Below, piece by piece: positions 1 through 7,672 of a stretch of DNA of 36,160 bases (positions within the stretch are counted from its first letter, which is position 1; each line of letters opens with the position of its first letter). The notes beneath the pieces were generated by a model. The model was not told the origin of the DNA, did not search any database, and was given only the letters and a program-made list of their open reading frames with translations. The DNA comes from Sphingobacteriales bacterium (GTDB lineage Bacteria > Bacteroidota > Bacteroidia > Sphingobacteriales > Sphingobacteriaceae), in contig JAAFJW010000015.1 in the NCBI GenBank assembly GCA_013298995.1, positions 1 to 36,160 on the forward strand, written 5' to 3'. A program made the translations under genes and the position numbers.

Positions 1-271
1 ACGGGCTATTGGGCAACGGGCTATCGGGTAGTGTGTTTAGGGATTTGTTGTGGTGTATAAAGGATAGTTGGTGGAAGTGACACGGTTTAGGTGGCCGCCA
101 AACGCACCGTACCCTTGTTTTTAGCCTAGATTGAAACGGCACCCCCGACCGAGCTTTTGGGCGAGGCGGGGTATAGTGGAAAGCTGGGGCGAATTGGGTT
201 AATAGACGAATGGCGGGCGGGCTTCTGAAAAAAATAAGGGTGTTGTTTGGTTTACGAGGTGTGTGCGTAAT
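1..271. other. Gene-free left edge with tandem repeat and hairpin-rich segment
   Basis: No convincing reading frame is present. Bases 1-30 are two imperfect copies of a 15-base unit (ACGGGCTATTGGGCA and ACGGGCTATCGGGTA), cut by the window edge. Bases 85-190 are visibly richer in G and C than the neighbourhood and contain several short inverted repeats (ACGGT...ACCGT, GTTT...AAAC, CCCCG...CGGGG). This could be a structured RNA or an intergenic repeat. The segment lies downstream of the minus-strand acyltransferase, so it could also include that operon's 3' end. Confidence 0.4.
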
Positions 272-895
272 TTAAACGATGGTTTCGCTTTGTTTTTTTA
301 GTGCTTGCTGGTAATGGTGCTGGTAGCTGTTTTCAAGCTCGGTTAGTGTATTAATATTATTTGCATTCTGTTGTTTTAAATGGAAATATAGGCTAGGTTT
401 TTTGTTTTCGAAATAATCCGTAAGGGCTACCGAAAATAGGTATTGAAATTGTTTTTTTGAGAAATCCACTATTTTTTGTACCCCTTTTTGAAACTCGACC
501 CTGCTTATATGCGATGAGTGTAGCTTGCCTTGCGGGAAAATAAGCACTAGGTTATTGGGCTTATCTAATAATTCGCCAGCGTATTTTAAGGATTGTAATA
601 CGCTTCGGCTGTTGGGTTGTACGCTGAATGCGCCTAGGTATTTCATAAACCAAATTTTTTTGGCGGTGTTTTCGATAATCATTACGTGAAATTGTTTTTT
701 GAGGTAGAGGTTGTTGAGGTGAAAGAGGGTAAAACCATCCCACCACGAGTAATGATTGGCTAACAGTAATATTGCTTTATCTTTTTGTAAATCGATGGTA
801 TTAAAATTAAAACTATTAAAATTTTGTTTAATAATTCGGGCGATGTACCAAACGAAAAAACGATAAACGAGGGTGTTTTTTTTAGGTTTTATCAT
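272..895 (-). CDS. PlsC-like lysophospholipid/glycerol acyltransferase family protein
   Basis: This 207-residue protein belongs to the PlsC-type acyltransferase superfamily, whose members transfer an acyl chain to a glycerophosphate, lysolipid or other hydroxyl acceptor at the inner membrane. The catalytic HX4D block is visible as N47-H48-Y-S-W-W-D53-G54. A second block (GAFSV, about 88-92) and an FPQG block at 120-123 sit where the acceptor-binding motifs II and III normally lie. The N-terminus is amphipathic rather than a clear membrane helix, and the protein is slightly shorter than typical PlsC. It overlaps the end of the carotenoid desaturase gene by 4 bases, so the two are probably translationally coupled. 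That neighbour suggests, as inference only, that it acylates a carotenoid or its glycoside rather than acting in bulk phospholipid synthesis. Confidence 0.8.
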   Translation of the reverse strand: MIKPKKNTLVYRFFVWYIARIIKQNFNSFNFNTIDLQKDKAILLLANHYSWWDGFTLFHLNNLYLKKQFHVMIIENTAKKIWFMKYLGAFSVQPNSRSVLQSLKYAGELLDKPNNLVLIFPQGKLHSSHISRVEFQKGVQKIVDFSKKQFQYLFSVALTDYFENKKPSLYFHLKQQNANNINTLTELENSYQHHYQQALKKQSETIV

Positions 896-2370
896 TTTGG
901 TTTTATTAGGTTGGCTACAATTTTGGCCGATAATAGGCTTAGCGGAATGCCACCACCTGGGTGTACACTACCGCCTACAAAGTATAGGTTTTTTATTTTG
1001 GATGAAAAATTTGCATGGCGCAAAAAAGCTGCAAATTGGCTATTAGAACTGGTGCCATATAGCGAGCCTTGGTACGATTGTGTATTGGCTTGGATGCTAC
1101 GTGGGTCTAAAATATTTTCGGTTTCGATTATGGTTTCGAGATTGATGCCTAATTGTTGGTTTATTTTGTTGATAATGTTTGTGCGGGCTTGGGTAATTAA
1201 GGCATCCCAGTTTTGCCCCGTATTGTTGGGTACGTTTATCATTACAAACCAGTTTTCGCAGTCTTTTGGTGCATCATTGGTTTTATGTTTGCTGCTGATA
1301 TTGATGTAAATGGTGGCATCGGGGGCGATGGTTTTTTGCTTGAAAATGGCTTCGAACTCGGTCTTATAATCATCACTAAACAAAATATTATGCAGACCAA
1401 ATTGTGTAAAGCTACCTTTTATGCCCCAGTAAAATATTAAAGCTGAGCTGGAGCGTTGTTGTTGTAAAATTTTACTGGGTTGTGCTTGCTTACGCAATAA
1501 TTGGGTATAGGTAAAGTAAATATCCATGTTGGATATTACGAGGTTGGCGGGTATAAATTGTTGCTTTACGATGATGCCTGTAACGGTTTTGTGCTGTACG
1601 CATATTTCATCTACTGGGCTGTTGTAATAAAATTTTACGCCTAGTTCTTCGGCTAGTTTTACAAGGCTTTGTACAATGCTGTACATGCCGTTTTCGGGGA
1701 AATAGGCACCTAAGTTTTGTTCTAGATGTGGTATTACGTTTAATGTGGCGGGCGCTTGGTAAGGGTTGGAGCCATTGTAGGTGGCAAAGCGGTTGGCGTA
1801 TTGCGCCATTTTAGGGTCGGTAAAAAAGGCTTCGTTGGCTTGTGCCATGGTTTTAAAAGCATCAATCTTACCAAAATTAAAAATGGATTTTAGGCTGCTT
1901 AATGATAAATAAGTTGCCAGTTTTTGTAATGATTTTTCTAAAAAAACATGGTGTGTAATGTTATAGATGGTTTTGCTTTTATTAAGATACTTACCAAGTT
2001 CGGCTGCGGTAGATTGTGTTTTGGTTTCTACTTCGTTGGCAAAAATTTCACTGTTAGCACTTGCAAATAGGGTAGTGCCATCACTCCAAAAATATCGACA
2101 CACTTCATCCAGTTTTTTATATTTAAAATAGTTTTCGGGGTTTTTATTGGCTAGTAAAAAAAGTTCATCTATATATTGTGGCATGGTAAACAGGCTTGGC
2201 CCAGCATCAAAACTATAATTGCCTTGTGTAAACCGTGATAGCTTACCACCAGCATAAGCATTGGCCTCGTAAACAGTAACTTGGTAGCCTTTTACGGCTA
2301 GGCGTATGGCACTGGCAATACCAGCAATACCTGCGCCTACAATAATGGCTTGTGTGTTTTTTATTGTCAT
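892..2370 (-). CDS. crtD: CrtI/CrtD-family carotenoid (phytoene or hydroxycarotenoid) desaturase
   Basis: This 492-residue FAD-dependent desaturase/isomerase is of the CrtI family. The N-terminal Rossmann dinucleotide motif GAGIAG is at 12-17, followed by the acidic end of the fold (YEANAYAGGK). The C-terminal family signature VGGSVHPGGGIPL is at about 465-477. Length and motifs are normal for phytoene dehydrogenases. In Bacteroidota such paralogues often act as 1-hydroxycarotenoid 3,4-desaturases (CrtD), but CrtI itself or another CrtI-family oxidoreductase cannot be excluded from sequence alone. The gene starts two bases after the PBP4 stop and overlaps the acyltransferase start (ATGA), giving a three-gene operon. 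No other carotenoid gene (crtB, crtY, crtZ, cruF) is in the window. Confidence 0.8.
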   Translation of the reverse strand: MTIKNTQAIIVGAGIAGIASAIRLAVKGYQVTVYEANAYAGGKLSRFTQGNYSFDAGPSLFTMPQYIDELFLLANKNPENYFKYKKLDEVCRYFWSDGTTLFASANSEIFANEVETKTQSTAAELGKYLNKSKTIYNITHHVFLEKSLQKLATYLSLSSLKSIFNFGKIDAFKTMAQANEAFFTDPKMAQYANRFATYNGSNPYQAPATLNVIPHLEQNLGAYFPENGMYSIVQSLVKLAEELGVKFYYNSPVDEICVQHKTVTGIIVKQQFIPANLVISNMDIYFTYTQLLRKQAQPSKILQQQRSSSALIFYWGIKGSFTQFGLHNILFSDDYKTEFEAIFKQKTIAPDATIYINISSKHKTNDAPKDCENWFVMINVPNNTGQNWDALITQARTNIINKINQQLGINLETIIETENILDPRSIQANTQSYQGSLYGTSSNSQFAAFLRHANFSSKIKNLYFVGGSVHPGGGIPLSLLSAKIVANLIKPK

Positions 2371-2372
2371 TT

Positions 2373-3767
2373 TTATTTTAAAACATCTAATAACGAAAAC
2401 AGTTTTTGCCGTATGGCACTTTCGCTACCGCTGTAATTATTTACCATAACCGAAAAACATAAATTGCCTTTGCTATTGTTAGCATATCCAGCGTAAGCCA
2501 ATACATCGGCAATGGTACCGCTTTTCATTATCATATTGTTGTGGCTAGGCAGGCTATTGTAAAAAGGTGTAAACCAAGGTGCTTTGCGAGCCTGATACAG
2601 CATGGTAGCTATGGCCGAGCTGCTTACACGGTTGGCTGGCGATAGGCCACTACCATCGTACATGTTTAATGCCGAGGGTGCTATATTTAAAGTTTCGGCA
2701 TAGGCTTGTATGGTTTTTATGCCTTGGGCAAAGGTGTTATTTTGCCCTTTTTGTGTGGCCAAAGTGCGTACAAGTTGTTCGGCGTATAGGTTAATACTTT
2801 TTTTGTTCATTGGGTATATTATTTCGGCCAATGTTGGCGAGGTTATGGTGGTTAAGGTTACCGCTTGGGCGGGATTTTGGTAGGATGCGCCGAGTAATCT
2901 TGCTGTGGTAATTTGGCTTACATGGATATTGTTTTGAAGCAAAAAAGATTGTATATCGTAGGCCATGGCGTAGGCTGGGTTGGGTAGGGAAATGCCTATA
3001 TTTTTTTTACAATCGATACCGTAAGTACCCCGCAGGTAAATGGTATTGGTATAAGGTGCCGAGTAGGCAAATACATTATCGCCCGTGTGTGCATTGCCTG
3101 TTGTAAGTTCGTTTACAATATTTAAAAACGGATAGGCCAATGTATCTTTTAAACCTACGGCCATGGCTACCTTTTTACCTGGCAATAGGGCTAACTGGAG
3201 CTGGTTTTCGCCCCAGCACAGGGCCGATGTAGCTGCACCGTAATAATTGCCTATATCTTGCCAAAGCCATCCATCGGGTAACGATTGGGTATCCCATTTG
3301 CTATCATCAGCTATAATTTTACCCTTAATATTTTTTATACCTGCGTTTAGCAATGCTTGCAAAATTGTTTTTAAAACAGCGGCTTTGCTGGTTTGCGGCC
3401 ATCGGGTACTACCCAAAGTAGGGTCGCCCTGGCCTGTAATAATTATATCGCCGTTTAATGTTTGGTTTACTATTTTACCTGTATAAGCTATGCGTGTTTT
3501 AAAGGTATAATTGGTGCCTAATAATTGTAAGGCTGTGGCCGAAGTAATTAATTTAAGGGTTGATGCTGGTGCTAAGCCTACATTAGGGTTGGAGGAGAAA
3601 ATAGTACCCCCTGTTTGGGCATCCATTACGGTAAACGAAACGCTGGCGTGTTTTAAACTTTCGGATTTTAAAAATGCTTGGTATTGGCTTTTTGTTTTTT
3701 GCTGGAGCGATTGTGCAGATACTCCCAAAGGCAGTAATAATAGCAATGCAATACTTAATCTTCTCAT
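2373..3767 (-). CDS. dacB: D-alanyl-D-alanine carboxypeptidase/endopeptidase, PBP4 family (MEROPS S13)
   Basis: This periplasmic penicillin-binding protein trims the stem peptide or cuts D-Ala-mDAP cross-links in peptidoglycan. From the chosen start the product is 464 residues. A signal peptide (two arginines, a leucine-rich core, then VSAQ) covers residues 1-19. The active-site SxxK tetrad is S69-T-L-K72, the SGLS block typical of the SxN motif is at 373-376, and the KSGT motif is at 415-418. The frame stays open to an upstream ATG at 3905, but the 46 extra residues would bury the signal peptide. A near-consensus -7 box (CATATTTG, minus strand, 3784-3791) also lies inside that extension, so 3767 is the likely start. 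It is the first gene of the operon with the desaturase and acyltransferase. Confidence 0.92.
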   Translation of the reverse strand: MRRLSIALLLLLPLGVSAQSLQQKTKSQYQAFLKSESLKHASVSFTVMDAQTGGTIFSSNPNVGLAPASTLKLITSATALQLLGTNYTFKTRIAYTGKIVNQTLNGDIIITGQGDPTLGSTRWPQTSKAAVLKTILQALLNAGIKNIKGKIIADDSKWDTQSLPDGWLWQDIGNYYGAATSALCWGENQLQLALLPGKKVAMAVGLKDTLAYPFLNIVNELTTGNAHTGDNVFAYSAPYTNTIYLRGTYGIDCKKNIGISLPNPAYAMAYDIQSFLLQNNIHVSQITTARLLGASYQNPAQAVTLTTITSPTLAEIIYPMNKKSINLYAEQLVRTLATQKGQNNTFAQGIKTIQAYAETLNIAPSALNMYDGSGLSPANRVSSSAIATMLYQARKAPWFTPFYNSLPSHNNMIMKSGTIADVLAYAGYANNSKGNLCFSVMVNNYSGSESAIRQKLFSLLDVLK

Positions 3768-3948
3768 GATGCGTTTTGATAAAGGCAAATATGAATTTAA
3801 TTGTCCGAAATTATAGCACAAAAATTTAATTGTTTTATACTTTGGTAGGAGTATAACGCAAGGAAATGTTACCTTGCTAAAATAGTGTAGTTGGGTGAAG
3901 TGCATCGAAAAAAACTTGTATTCGAATAAAACTTTATAAATTTGTTGA

Positions 3949-4226
3949 GTGAGAAAACCAAGATTATATTTTGATACCTCTGTTTTTGGTGGAGTTTATG
4001 ATATTGAATTTCAATACGAAACGAATATGCTTTAGGAGAAACAAGTATCGACGATTGCAGACACATTGCTTGTGCAACAGTTAACAAAGTTGATTATTTA
4101 ATTAGTTGGAATTTTAGGTATATTGTAAACGTATTTAGAATCAGAGGATACAACGCAATAAACATAAAAAATGGACACATACAATTAGATATTCGTTCAC
4201 CAAGAGAAATTATAAAAAATGAATAA
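3949..4226 (+). pseudogene. Decayed PIN-domain (VapC-like) toxin, internal deletion plus frameshift
   Basis: Two fragments of one PIN-domain ribonuclease can be read. From a GTG at 3949 the translation is VRKPRLYFDTSVFGGVYD followed by a short tail that ends at TAG 4033-4035; it contains the first catalytic aspartate (YFDTS). From about 4032, in another frame, the translation continues with LGETSIDDCRHIACAT, then VDYLISWNFRYIVN, and ends at TAA 4224-4226; this supplies the C-terminal acidic cluster and the typical SWNF element. Intact relatives have roughly 60 more residues between the two parts, including a conserved acidic residue, so a deletion near 4021-4040 also shifted the frame. The product cannot be an active RNase. 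The recognition rests on family memory of the motifs, not on an alignment. Confidence 0.75.
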
Positions 4227-4371
4227 CAACAAGAATAAAGTAGAAAAAGAGTTTGATACAGTTAAATTTTTTAGGGAAGTAAAAGAGAAAATTGCTTTGG
4301 AAACCCATGGGATGACATTTGCCGAATTTAAAGAATACCTAAATCGTAGAAAACTAAAACTTGCGAGGTAA
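4219..4371 (+). CDS. Small protein, probable partner/antitoxin of the decayed PIN toxin
   Basis: A 50-residue frame starts at ATG 4219, overlapping the end of the PIN pseudogene by 8 bases, and ends at TAA 4369. The peptide is highly charged and helical in appearance (FDTVKFFREVKEKIA, then GMTFAEFKEYLNRRK). Small proteins with this FDTVKFFR...GMTFxEF pattern commonly sit next to PIN toxins in Bacteroidota, which suggests an antitoxin or a conserved partner. The frame is uninterrupted although its toxin is broken, so it may be a leftover or a solitary antitoxin. There is no clear ribosome-binding site; translation may have depended on coupling with the toxin gene. Confidence 0.6.
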   Translation: MNNNKNKVEKEFDTVKFFREVKEKIALETHGMTFAEFKEYLNRRKLKLAR

Positions 4372-4522
4372 TGTATGCGATTGCCTAACAGGCGTGTAAT
4401 GCTACGACTGCAAAAAAACAAATACAGCCTATTAAACAGGGCAAACTCAGGAAATACGCTACGCTGTAAAAACAATAAATATTAAACAAACAACACATTT
4501 TTTTTACTTTAAATTTTAGATT

Positions 4523-4789
4523 ATGAAAAATTCATCAAAAAGTATCATCGCATTATTTGCTGGCCTAGCAGCTGGAGTTGCTTTAGGCATATTATTTGCA
4601 CCCGAAAAAGGCTCCGAAACACGGGATAAACTAGCCGATTCGTTAAAAGACCTAGGCGATAGCTTAAAAGAAAAAGCGGCCTTAGAACTGGATAACTTAA
4701 CCGAGTTAAAAAACAAGGTAGTAAGTACAATAAAAACAAAATTAAAGTCGGACGAGGATGACCTTTCCGATGATTTACACGCCGTTTAA
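4523..4789 (+). CDS. YtxH domain-containing protein
   Basis: This 88-residue protein has one hydrophobic segment (about 8-26, rich in alanine, glycine and leucine) followed at once by FAPEKGSETRDKL, the hallmark of the YtxH family, and then a charged helical tail. YtxH proteins are small membrane-anchored proteins often induced by general or envelope stress; their molecular role is not established. It is the first of three close genes (9 bases to the next), each small and two of them membrane-associated. An AT-rich promoter region lies between 4450 and 4520, but no TAnnTTTG box is evident. Confidence 0.85.
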   Translation: MKNSSKSIIALFAGLAAGVALGILFAPEKGSETRDKLADSLKDLGDSLKEKAALELDNLTELKNKVVSTIKTKLKSDEDDLSDDLHAV

Positions 4790-4798
4790 TAATGGGTT

Positions 4799-5146
4799 AT
4801 GGAAGATTATAAACAGGATTTCGAGAGCATTGGTGGCCAATTAAAAGATTATATAGCACTACAAGTAGAAATTGCCAAGTTAAAAGCAACCGAAACAGGG
4901 GTGCGTTTAGCCTCTTCTTTTGTTGCTTATTTTATACTCGCCGTTTTTGTAGTTTTATTGTTGCTTTCGGGTTTTTTGGCTCTTGGTTTTTATTTGGCCG
5001 TGGTAACGGGTAGTAATGCGGCTGGCTTTGGCTGGCTAGCAGCTATTTTGTTGCTTATTGTACTTATTTTATTTTTGATAAAAGATAAAATGATTATTAA
5101 ACCACTCGAAAATAAGTTTATTATAAACATTTTTAAAAACTGGTAA
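4799..5146 (+). CDS. Holin-X-like (putative holin superfamily III) membrane protein
   Basis: This 115-residue protein has a charged, helical N-terminus (1-35, including KDYIALQVEIAKLKATE) and two adjacent transmembrane helices (about 39-64 and 70-95), then a lysine-rich cytoplasmic tail. The layout matches the putative Actinobacterial Holin-X/phage holin superfamily III domain. Despite the name, in Bacteroidota these occur as housekeeping genes beside YtxH rather than in prophages, and no phage gene is present here. It lies between the YtxH gene and an unknown gene that starts one base after its stop, so the three are very likely one operon. Lytic function is not implied. Confidence 0.75.
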   Translation: MEDYKQDFESIGGQLKDYIALQVEIAKLKATETGVRLASSFVAYFILAVFVVLLLLSGFLALGFYLAVVTGSNAAGFGWLAAILLLIVLILFLIKDKMIIKPLENKFIINIFKNW

Positions 5147-5147
5147 T

Positions 5148-5597
5148 ATGCTACCCATAAAAAACATTAACGATTTACAATCGCATATACACAGCCTCGA
5201 AATAAAAAGGGTTGAACACGAGATTTATTTACGCCAAAAAGCAGCCTCGATAGAAGAAAACTTAATGGGACTGCTAAAAACGTACAGCTACATTACAGGT
5301 TTTTTTAAAGGCAATACTAGGCCAGCCGAGGGTAATGCTAAAAAAAACGATAACCCCGACTGGGTAACCATGTTTACAAGAGTGGTAGTACCTTTTGCAT
5401 TAAATAAAGTGTTTTTTAGAAAATCTAGCTTTATTGTAAAATCCTTAATTTCATTGGTTTCGCAAGGCGCAATTTCGTCGGTTAATAAAAATACCGTAGC
5501 GGGTTGGGTAGATATGCTTACCGATTATATAAAATCGAAAACTAAGAAAAAACAGCCTTTGTACGATGCTATACCGCCTGATAGCGAAACATATTGA
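5148..5597 (+). CDS. Conserved-looking hypothetical protein of the YtxH/holin-X operon
   Basis: I do not recognise this 149-residue protein. Its first 45 residues form a charged, probably coiled-coil helix (NDLQSHIHSLEIKRVEHEIY). The middle is basic with a conserved-looking NPDWVTMFTRVVVPFALNKVFF stretch at about 68-89, then an amphipathic segment and a lysine-rich tail. There is no signal peptide and no confident transmembrane helix, though 78-90 and 97-112 are moderately hydrophobic and could be membrane-peripheral. It follows the holin-X-like gene by one base and is followed by two terminator-like hairpins, so it closes the operon. A membrane-associated role alongside its neighbours is inference. 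Confidence 0.7.
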   Translation: MLPIKNINDLQSHIHSLEIKRVEHEIYLRQKAASIEENLMGLLKTYSYITGFFKGNTRPAEGNAKKNDNPDWVTMFTRVVVPFALNKVFFRKSSFIVKSLISLVSQGAISSVNKNTVAGWVDMLTDYIKSKTKKKQPLYDAIPPDSETY

Positions 5598-5682
5598 TTA
5601 CAATTTTAGCCATAATTAATCAAACGTATGCATAGAATTTTACAATGTTTTGAAAATGAATACATTGATTGATAAATTACCT

Positions 5683-5709
5683 AACGGTGGAAAGATTTTT
5701 TCCACCGTT
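5683..5709 (+). terminator. Terminator-like hairpin after the YtxH operon
   Basis: An 11-base perfect stem (AACGGTGGAAA with TTTCCACCGTT) closes on a 5-base loop. It is followed by an A-rich rather than T-rich stretch, so the U-tract is weak; the second hairpin just downstream supplies one. Confidence 0.55.
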
Positions 5710-5730
5710 TAAAAATTATAAACCAGCAGT

Positions 5731-5758
5731 ATCTTATTTCGAAATGATAAGATTTTTT
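5731..5758 (+). terminator. Second terminator-like hairpin with U-tract
   Basis: A 7-base stem (ATCTTAT at 5731-5737, ATAAGAT at 5747-5753) is followed directly by a run of T residues. The stem is AT-rich, so efficiency is uncertain, but the geometry is that of a Rho-independent terminator. Confidence 0.45.
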
Positions 5759-5915
5759 AATACAGTTTTAAGTATAGGCTTTGTGATGCCATTAAATACA
5801 ATAAAGATAATTTGCATTTAAAATACCTTAAATAAGAGATATTTACTCCAAAAGTATAGTCAACAATTAGATTTTTGCTTATTTTTGGAAAAATTGTATA
5901 TATAAATATCGCCTT

Positions 5916-7040
5916 TTGGAAATCATTATTTATTACGCCTTATTTGCTGTTTTTTCGCTCTGTTTTTGCATTCAAGCATATTATTTGCTGGTTTTTCATG
6001 CTAAATTTAGTTTACACAAAATCGGCGAAAGCCAGCAAACCAATATCCACAGCGTTTCGGTAATTATTTGCGCCCGCAACGAAGCCAATAATTTAGCACA
6101 AAATTTAAGCCTAGTATTAAATCAGCAATATCCTAATTTTGAGGTTATTGTGGTAAACGATTGCTCGTACGATGCCTCCGAAGATGTGCTAAAAACTTTT
6201 GTAGAGCAATACCCTAGCTTATTAAAAGTGGTAACCATTAGCGAGCATCCACGGCACAAAACATCCAAAAAATTTGCCGCTACCTTGGGCATAAAAGCAT
6301 CGGCACACGAAATATTGGTTTTTACCGATGCCGATTGTAGGCCTAATTCGCCACATTGGTTAAGCAAAATGGTGGGCCATTACCACAATCCCAATATCGA
6401 AATTGTATTAGGATTTTCGCCTTACGAAGCCAAAAACGGGTTTTTAAATAAATTAATTAGGTACGAAACCTGTATTACGGCCATCAACTATTTATCTTGC
6501 GCCATTATGGGCAAAGCCTATATGGGCATTGGCCGAAATTTATCGTACAAAAAATCACTTTTTTTTAAAGGAAAAGGTTTTGCATCGCACATGCACATCC
6601 CATCGGGCGATGATGATTTATTTGTAAACCAACATGCACATAGCCGTAATGTAGCTATCGAATACAGCCACAATGCCCAAGTAATAAGCCAGCCCAAAAC
6701 AAGTTTTGCAAGCCTATGGAAACAAAAAATGCGCCACTTGGGTGCTGGACGAAACTATAAAACCGCCGATAAGCAACGCCTTACTATACAGTTTTTAAGC
6801 GGTTGGTTATTTTATATTTTATGTATTGTGCTACTGGTTTTAAAGTTTATGTATGTATGGGTTATTGGTTTATTTATGTTAAGATATTTGTTGCAATTAT
6901 TTTTTTACCAAAAGGCATTTGTAAAATTACAATCCAAAAATTTAGCGGGCTGGCTCATTTTTACTGAACCTGTTTACTACGCCAATATCTTTTTATTAAG
7001 CATTGCAAGCATTTTTACCAAAAAAACAACATGGAGGTAA
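5916..7040 (+). CDS. Membrane-anchored family 2 glycosyltransferase
   Basis: The protein is 374 residues from a TTG start. A transmembrane helix (3-27) is followed by a GT-A fold domain: VSVIICARNEANNL at 47-60, a nucleotide-binding VVNDCS at 79-84, the metal-binding DAD at 138-140, and GDDD at 231-234 as the likely catalytic acidic cluster. A QKMRHLGAG block (270-278) resembles the QxxRW motif of processive GT2 enzymes. Hydrophobic helices at about 293-312, 313-333 and 348-368 anchor the C-terminus. It probably adds sugars to a lipid- or wall-linked acceptor at the cytoplasmic face; the acceptor is unknown. No ATG or GTG near the N-terminus would keep the first helix, which supports TTG. The 3' end overlaps rsmG by 10 bases. 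Confidence 0.85.
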   Translation: MEIIIYYALFAVFSLCFCIQAYYLLVFHAKFSLHKIGESQQTNIHSVSVIICARNEANNLAQNLSLVLNQQYPNFEVIVVNDCSYDASEDVLKTFVEQYPSLLKVVTISEHPRHKTSKKFAATLGIKASAHEILVFTDADCRPNSPHWLSKMVGHYHNPNIEIVLGFSPYEAKNGFLNKLIRYETCITAINYLSCAIMGKAYMGIGRNLSYKKSLFFKGKGFASHMHIPSGDDDLFVNQHAHSRNVAIEYSHNAQVISQPKTSFASLWKQKMRHLGAGRNYKTADKQRLTIQFLSGWLFYILCIVLLVLKFMYVWVIGLFMLRYLLQLFFYQKAFVKLQSKNLAGWLIFTEPVYYANIFLLSIASIFTKKTTWR

Positions 7041-7666
7041 GCATCCTACTAAAATACTTTCCGCAGCTAAGCCCGCAACAGCAAGCACAGTTTGCTAAAT
7101 TGTATGATGTATATGTTTTTTGGAACGCCCAAATCAACGTTATAAGTCGTAAAGATATTGATTTACTGTACGAAAGGCATATATTACATTCGCTGGCTAT
7201 TGCCAAAATTTACACCTTTGCACCACAAGCACAAGTATTAGATGTAGGTACTGGAGGCGGTTTCCCGGGCATTCCGCTGGCTATACTATTTCCCGAAACT
7301 TATTTTACATTGGTAGATGCCATAGGTAAAAAAATTAAAGTAGTAAGCCATGTAGCCGAAGCATTGGGCTTAAAAAATGTAACCGCCCTGCACAGCCGAG
7401 CCGACCAAATAAATAAAAAATTTGATTTTATAGTTTCGCGGGCAGTTACCAGCCTCAAAGAATTTTACCCCTGGATACATAAAAAATTTGCCAAGCAAGG
7501 CACACATAGCGGACTAAAAAATGGCGTTTTATACCTCAAAGGGGGCGATTTAAGTGATGAGATAGCCCAGTCGGGCCTAAAAAATGTGCAGCTTTTTGCT
7601 ATTAAAAATTTTTTTGATGAAGATTTTTTTGAAACCAAGTATGTTGTTTACTTTCCAGCGCAATAA
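7031..7666 (+). CDS. rsmG: 16S rRNA (guanine527-N7)-methyltransferase RsmG
   Basis: RsmG (GidB) methylates N7 of G527 in the 530 loop of 16S rRNA using S-adenosylmethionine; loss in other bacteria gives low-level streptomycin resistance. The 211-residue product has the family N-terminus (FWNAQINVISRKD, then YERHILHSL at 48-55) and the SAM-binding motif VLDVGTGGGFPGIPL at 69-83. The conserved SRAVTSL block follows near 145. Length is usual for the family. It overlaps the glycosyltransferase gene and is followed by dprA six bases after its stop, suggesting a glycosyltransferase-rsmG-dprA transcript. Confidence 0.95.
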   Translation: MEVSILLKYFPQLSPQQQAQFAKLYDVYVFWNAQINVISRKDIDLLYERHILHSLAIAKIYTFAPQAQVLDVGTGGGFPGIPLAILFPETYFTLVDAIGKKIKVVSHVAEALGLKNVTALHSRADQINKKFDFIVSRAVTSLKEFYPWIHKKFAKQGTHSGLKNGVLYLKGGDLSDEIAQSGLKNVQLFAIKNFFDEDFFETKYVVYFPAQ

Positions 7667-7672
7667 AAAAAT

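Larger units (their letters stand above)
5598..5915. other. Gene-free stretch holding two terminator-like hairpins
   Basis: No gene is seen. Two hairpins (5683-5709 and 5731-5758) end transcription of the upstream operon. The remaining sequence to 5915 is AT-rich and probably carries the promoter of the glycosyltransferase gene, but no clear TAnnTTTG box was found. Confidence 0.5.

Noticed and set aside
3768-3905. Longer PBP4 form starting at 3905.
   Set aside because: It would place 46 residues before a normal signal peptide and would start upstream of the likely promoter box.
4381-4490. GCCTAAC at 4383-4389 matches the RYYYAAC end of integron attC sites, next to a toxin-antitoxin remnant.
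   Set aside because: No matching GTTRRRY end was found at the right distance (ATTAAAC at about 4482 is only a near match), and there is no integrase, so a cassette boundary is not supported.
4799-5146. Prophage remnant suggested by the holin-like protein.
   Set aside because: No endolysin, structural, integrase or terminase gene is present; the holin-X-like gene sits in an ordinary YtxH operon.
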